Part shown: positions 62,857 through 64,000 of the stretch, in pieces
How positions within the stretch are numbered: the first letter of the stretch is position 1
How the letters are laid out: the number at the start of each line of letters is the position of its first letter
DNA from: Planococcus sp. APC 4015
GTDB lineage: Bacteria > Actinomycetota > Actinomycetes > Actinomycetales > Microbacteriaceae
NCBI GenBank assembly: GCA_030407505.1
Contig: JASDDH010000001.1
Span: 124,001-188,000 of the forward strand
Direction of reading: 5' to 3'
Length of the DNA: 64,000 bases
Made by a program: the position numbers and the translations under genes
Notes under the pieces: model-generated
Databases searched by the model: none
Seen by the model: the letters and a program-made list of their open reading frames with translations, nothing else
Told to the model about the DNA's origin: nothing

Positions 62857-62862
62857 ATCCTA
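62857..62862 (-). promoter_or_regulatory. Leaderless -10 for rpiB-nei
   Basis: TAGGAT on the minus strand, six bases before the rpiB ATG. Confidence 0.6.
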
Positions 62863-62870
62863 GAGACGGG

Positions 62871-64000
62871 TCAGGGAGCGATTCCGGATGCCGCGGGCTT
62901 GAATCCGGCGCGGATGTTCTCGCAGCATCCGGGACGGCACACGTCGAACCAGGGGCCGAGATCGGTGGCGTGCGGGCGGTCGGCCGCGGGGGTGCCGTTC
63001 AGGCGCTCCTCGACGAGGTCGACCAGGCCCGAGACGAACACCGGATCCACGCCGGGCGTCGGGGTGCGCACCGATCGCAGACCGGCCTCGGCGGCAGCGT
63101 CGGTCGCCTCGGTGTCGAGGTCCCAGAGCACCTCCATGTGGTCGCTGACGAAGCCGAGCGGCACGATCGCGACGGCCTCGACCCCCTTCGCGGGCAGTTC
63201 CGCGATGACGTCGTTGACGTCGGGCTCGAGCCAGGGCTGGGTCGGCGGACCGGAACGCGACTGGTATACGAGCTCCCACGCGACGTCGGCGGCTTCCGGG
63301 ATCTCGGCGGCGACCGCGGCCATGACCACCTCGCCGACGGCGAGGTGCTGCGCGGGGTAGGCGCCCTCGGGTCCGAGGTGCATGTCGCGGGGTCCGGAGC
63401 GCTCGGCATCGGCGGTGGGGATGCTGTGCGTCGAGAACAGCACGCGGATCGCCGATGCGGCCACGCCCTCGGCGAGGAAGCCGGCGACGGCATCGCGCAC
63501 TCCGTCGATGAACGGCTGCACGAACCCGGGGTGGTCGAAGAACTGCCGGATCTTGTCGATCGTGACCGTTCCGGCGAGGTCGGTGGACTCCAGCACGCGC
63601 GCGAAATCCTCGCGGTACTGGCGGCAGCTGGAGAACGACGAGTACGCGCTGGTCGCGAGGGCGAGCAGTGTCGTGTGACCGGATGCCGCGGCATCCGTCA
63701 CCGCCTCTTCGAGGTACGGCGCCCAGTTGCGGTTGCCCCAGTACACCGGCAGGTCGATCCCGCGGCGGGCGAGCTCCGCCTCCAGAGCCGCCTTGAGCAC
63801 GCGGTTCTGCGCGTTGATCGGACTGACGCCGCCGAAGTGCCGGTAGTGGTGGGCGACCTCTTCGAGCCGCTCGTCGGGGATGCCGCGCCCGCGTGTGACG
63901 TTGCGCAGGAACGGGATGACGTCGTCCTGACCCTCGGGTCCGCCGAACCCGGCGAGCAGGAGCGCGTCGTACGCGACGGGCGTCTCGATGTGCGGGGCGC
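62871..64000 (-). CDS. hemH: Coproporphyrin III ferrochelatase (5' end outside window)
   Basis: The last ~376 residues of a class II ferrochelatase. In actinobacteria this enzyme (CpfC) inserts iron into coproporphyrin III. The visible N-terminal part has VAYDALLLAGFGGPEGQDDV, then GVSPINAQNRVL, ALATSAYSSFSSCRQYREDF, FSTHSIPTAD with the conserved catalytic His, and LVYQSRSGPPTQPWLEPDV with the Glu. The end WFDVCRPGCCENIRAGF holds three Cys that, with one earlier Cys, fit the actinobacterial [2Fe-2S] site. The start lies beyond the right edge. Confidence 0.93.
   Translation of the reverse strand, partial: APHIETPVAYDALLLAGFGGPEGQDDVIPFLRNVTRGRGIPDERLEEVAHHYRHFGGVSPINAQNRVLKAALEAELARRGIDLPVYWGNRNWAPYLEEAVTDAAASGHTTLLALATSAYSSFSSCRQYREDFARVLESTDLAGTVTIDKIRQFFDHPGFVQPFIDGVRDAVAGFLAEGVAASAIRVLFSTHSIPTADAERSGPRDMHLGPEGAYPAQHLAVGEVVMAAVAAEIPEAADVAWELVYQSRSGPPTQPWLEPDVNDVIAELPAKGVEAVAIVPLGFVSDHMEVLWDLDTEATDAAAEAGLRSVRTPTPGVDPVFVSGLVDLVEERLNGTPAADRPHATDLGPWFDVCRPGCCENIRAGFKPAASGIAP

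Overview
The window is a stretch of high-GC, gene-dense actinobacterial chromosome. Gene content and order fit the family Microbacteriaceae, most likely Microbacterium or a close relative. Supporting signs are hrcA followed by a DnaJ2-type dnaJ, ClpP1/ClpP2 with ClpX and trigger factor, a coproporphyrin-type ferrochelatase with a cysteine-rich C-terminus, an RNase E/G with a long acidic N-terminus, an ileS T-box, and many transcription units that look leaderless. I see no rRNA, prophage, insertion sequence, integrase or CRISPR array. Almost everything is core housekeeping DNA.

Layout. 1-9.2 kb: heat-shock pair hrcA-dnaJ under a CIRCE operator, hemW, lepA, an aminotransferase, an alpha/beta hydrolase and rpsT. 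8.2-16.2 kb: holA, comEC, comEA, leuS and pabB on the minus strand. 16.2-19.6 kb: four plus-strand genes (DedA, APP1-like phosphatase, YedK/HMCES and an unassigned 289-residue protein). 19.6-23.1 kb: a GH3 enzyme, a zinc metallopeptidase and a sugar-dehydrogenase lipoprotein. 23.2-33.0 kb: tRNA-Ala, then rsfS, nadD, proA, proB, obgE, rpmA, rplU and the RNase E/G gene. 33.3-39.7 kb: VKOR, ndk, DUF4233, folC and ileS with its T-box. 39.8-42.5 kb: OsmC/Ohr and metNIQ. 42.56-43.66 kb: one accessory-looking unit, a DUF559 endonuclease-like gene between two copies of an imperfect palindromic element. 43.7-48.7 kb: valS and an M3 peptidase. 48.7-53.5 kb: clpX, clpP2, clpP1, tig, tRNA-Pro and tRNA-Gly. 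53.6-64 kb: gamma-carbonic anhydrase, acyltransferase, dps, a two-component system, an amidohydrolase, a PaiB-like protein, a Nei-type glycosylase, rpiB and the 3' part of the ferrochelatase gene.

How the genes work together. Several clusters are functional modules: protein quality control (hrcA/dnaJ; clpX/clpP1P2/tig), ribosome biogenesis (rplU, rpmA, obgE, rsfS, lepA), translation (leuS, ileS, valS, three tRNAs), proline synthesis (proB, proA), folate (pabB, folC), methionine uptake (metNIQ) and DNA uptake and replication (comEA, comEC, holA).

The most notable observations are these. (1) A DUF559 gene is bracketed by two ~79-bp imperfect palindromes in the same orientation. (2) A -10 hexamer lies exactly 6 nt upstream of the start codon of about fifteen genes, implying widespread leaderless transcription. 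(3) A single base at 20815 appears to have destroyed an overlapping stop/start (GTGA) between the metallopeptidase and GH3 genes. (4) Short palindromic repeats of the CTGAGCCTGTCGAAG type sit in frame inside lepA and ileS. (5) ileS carries a compact T-box leader.
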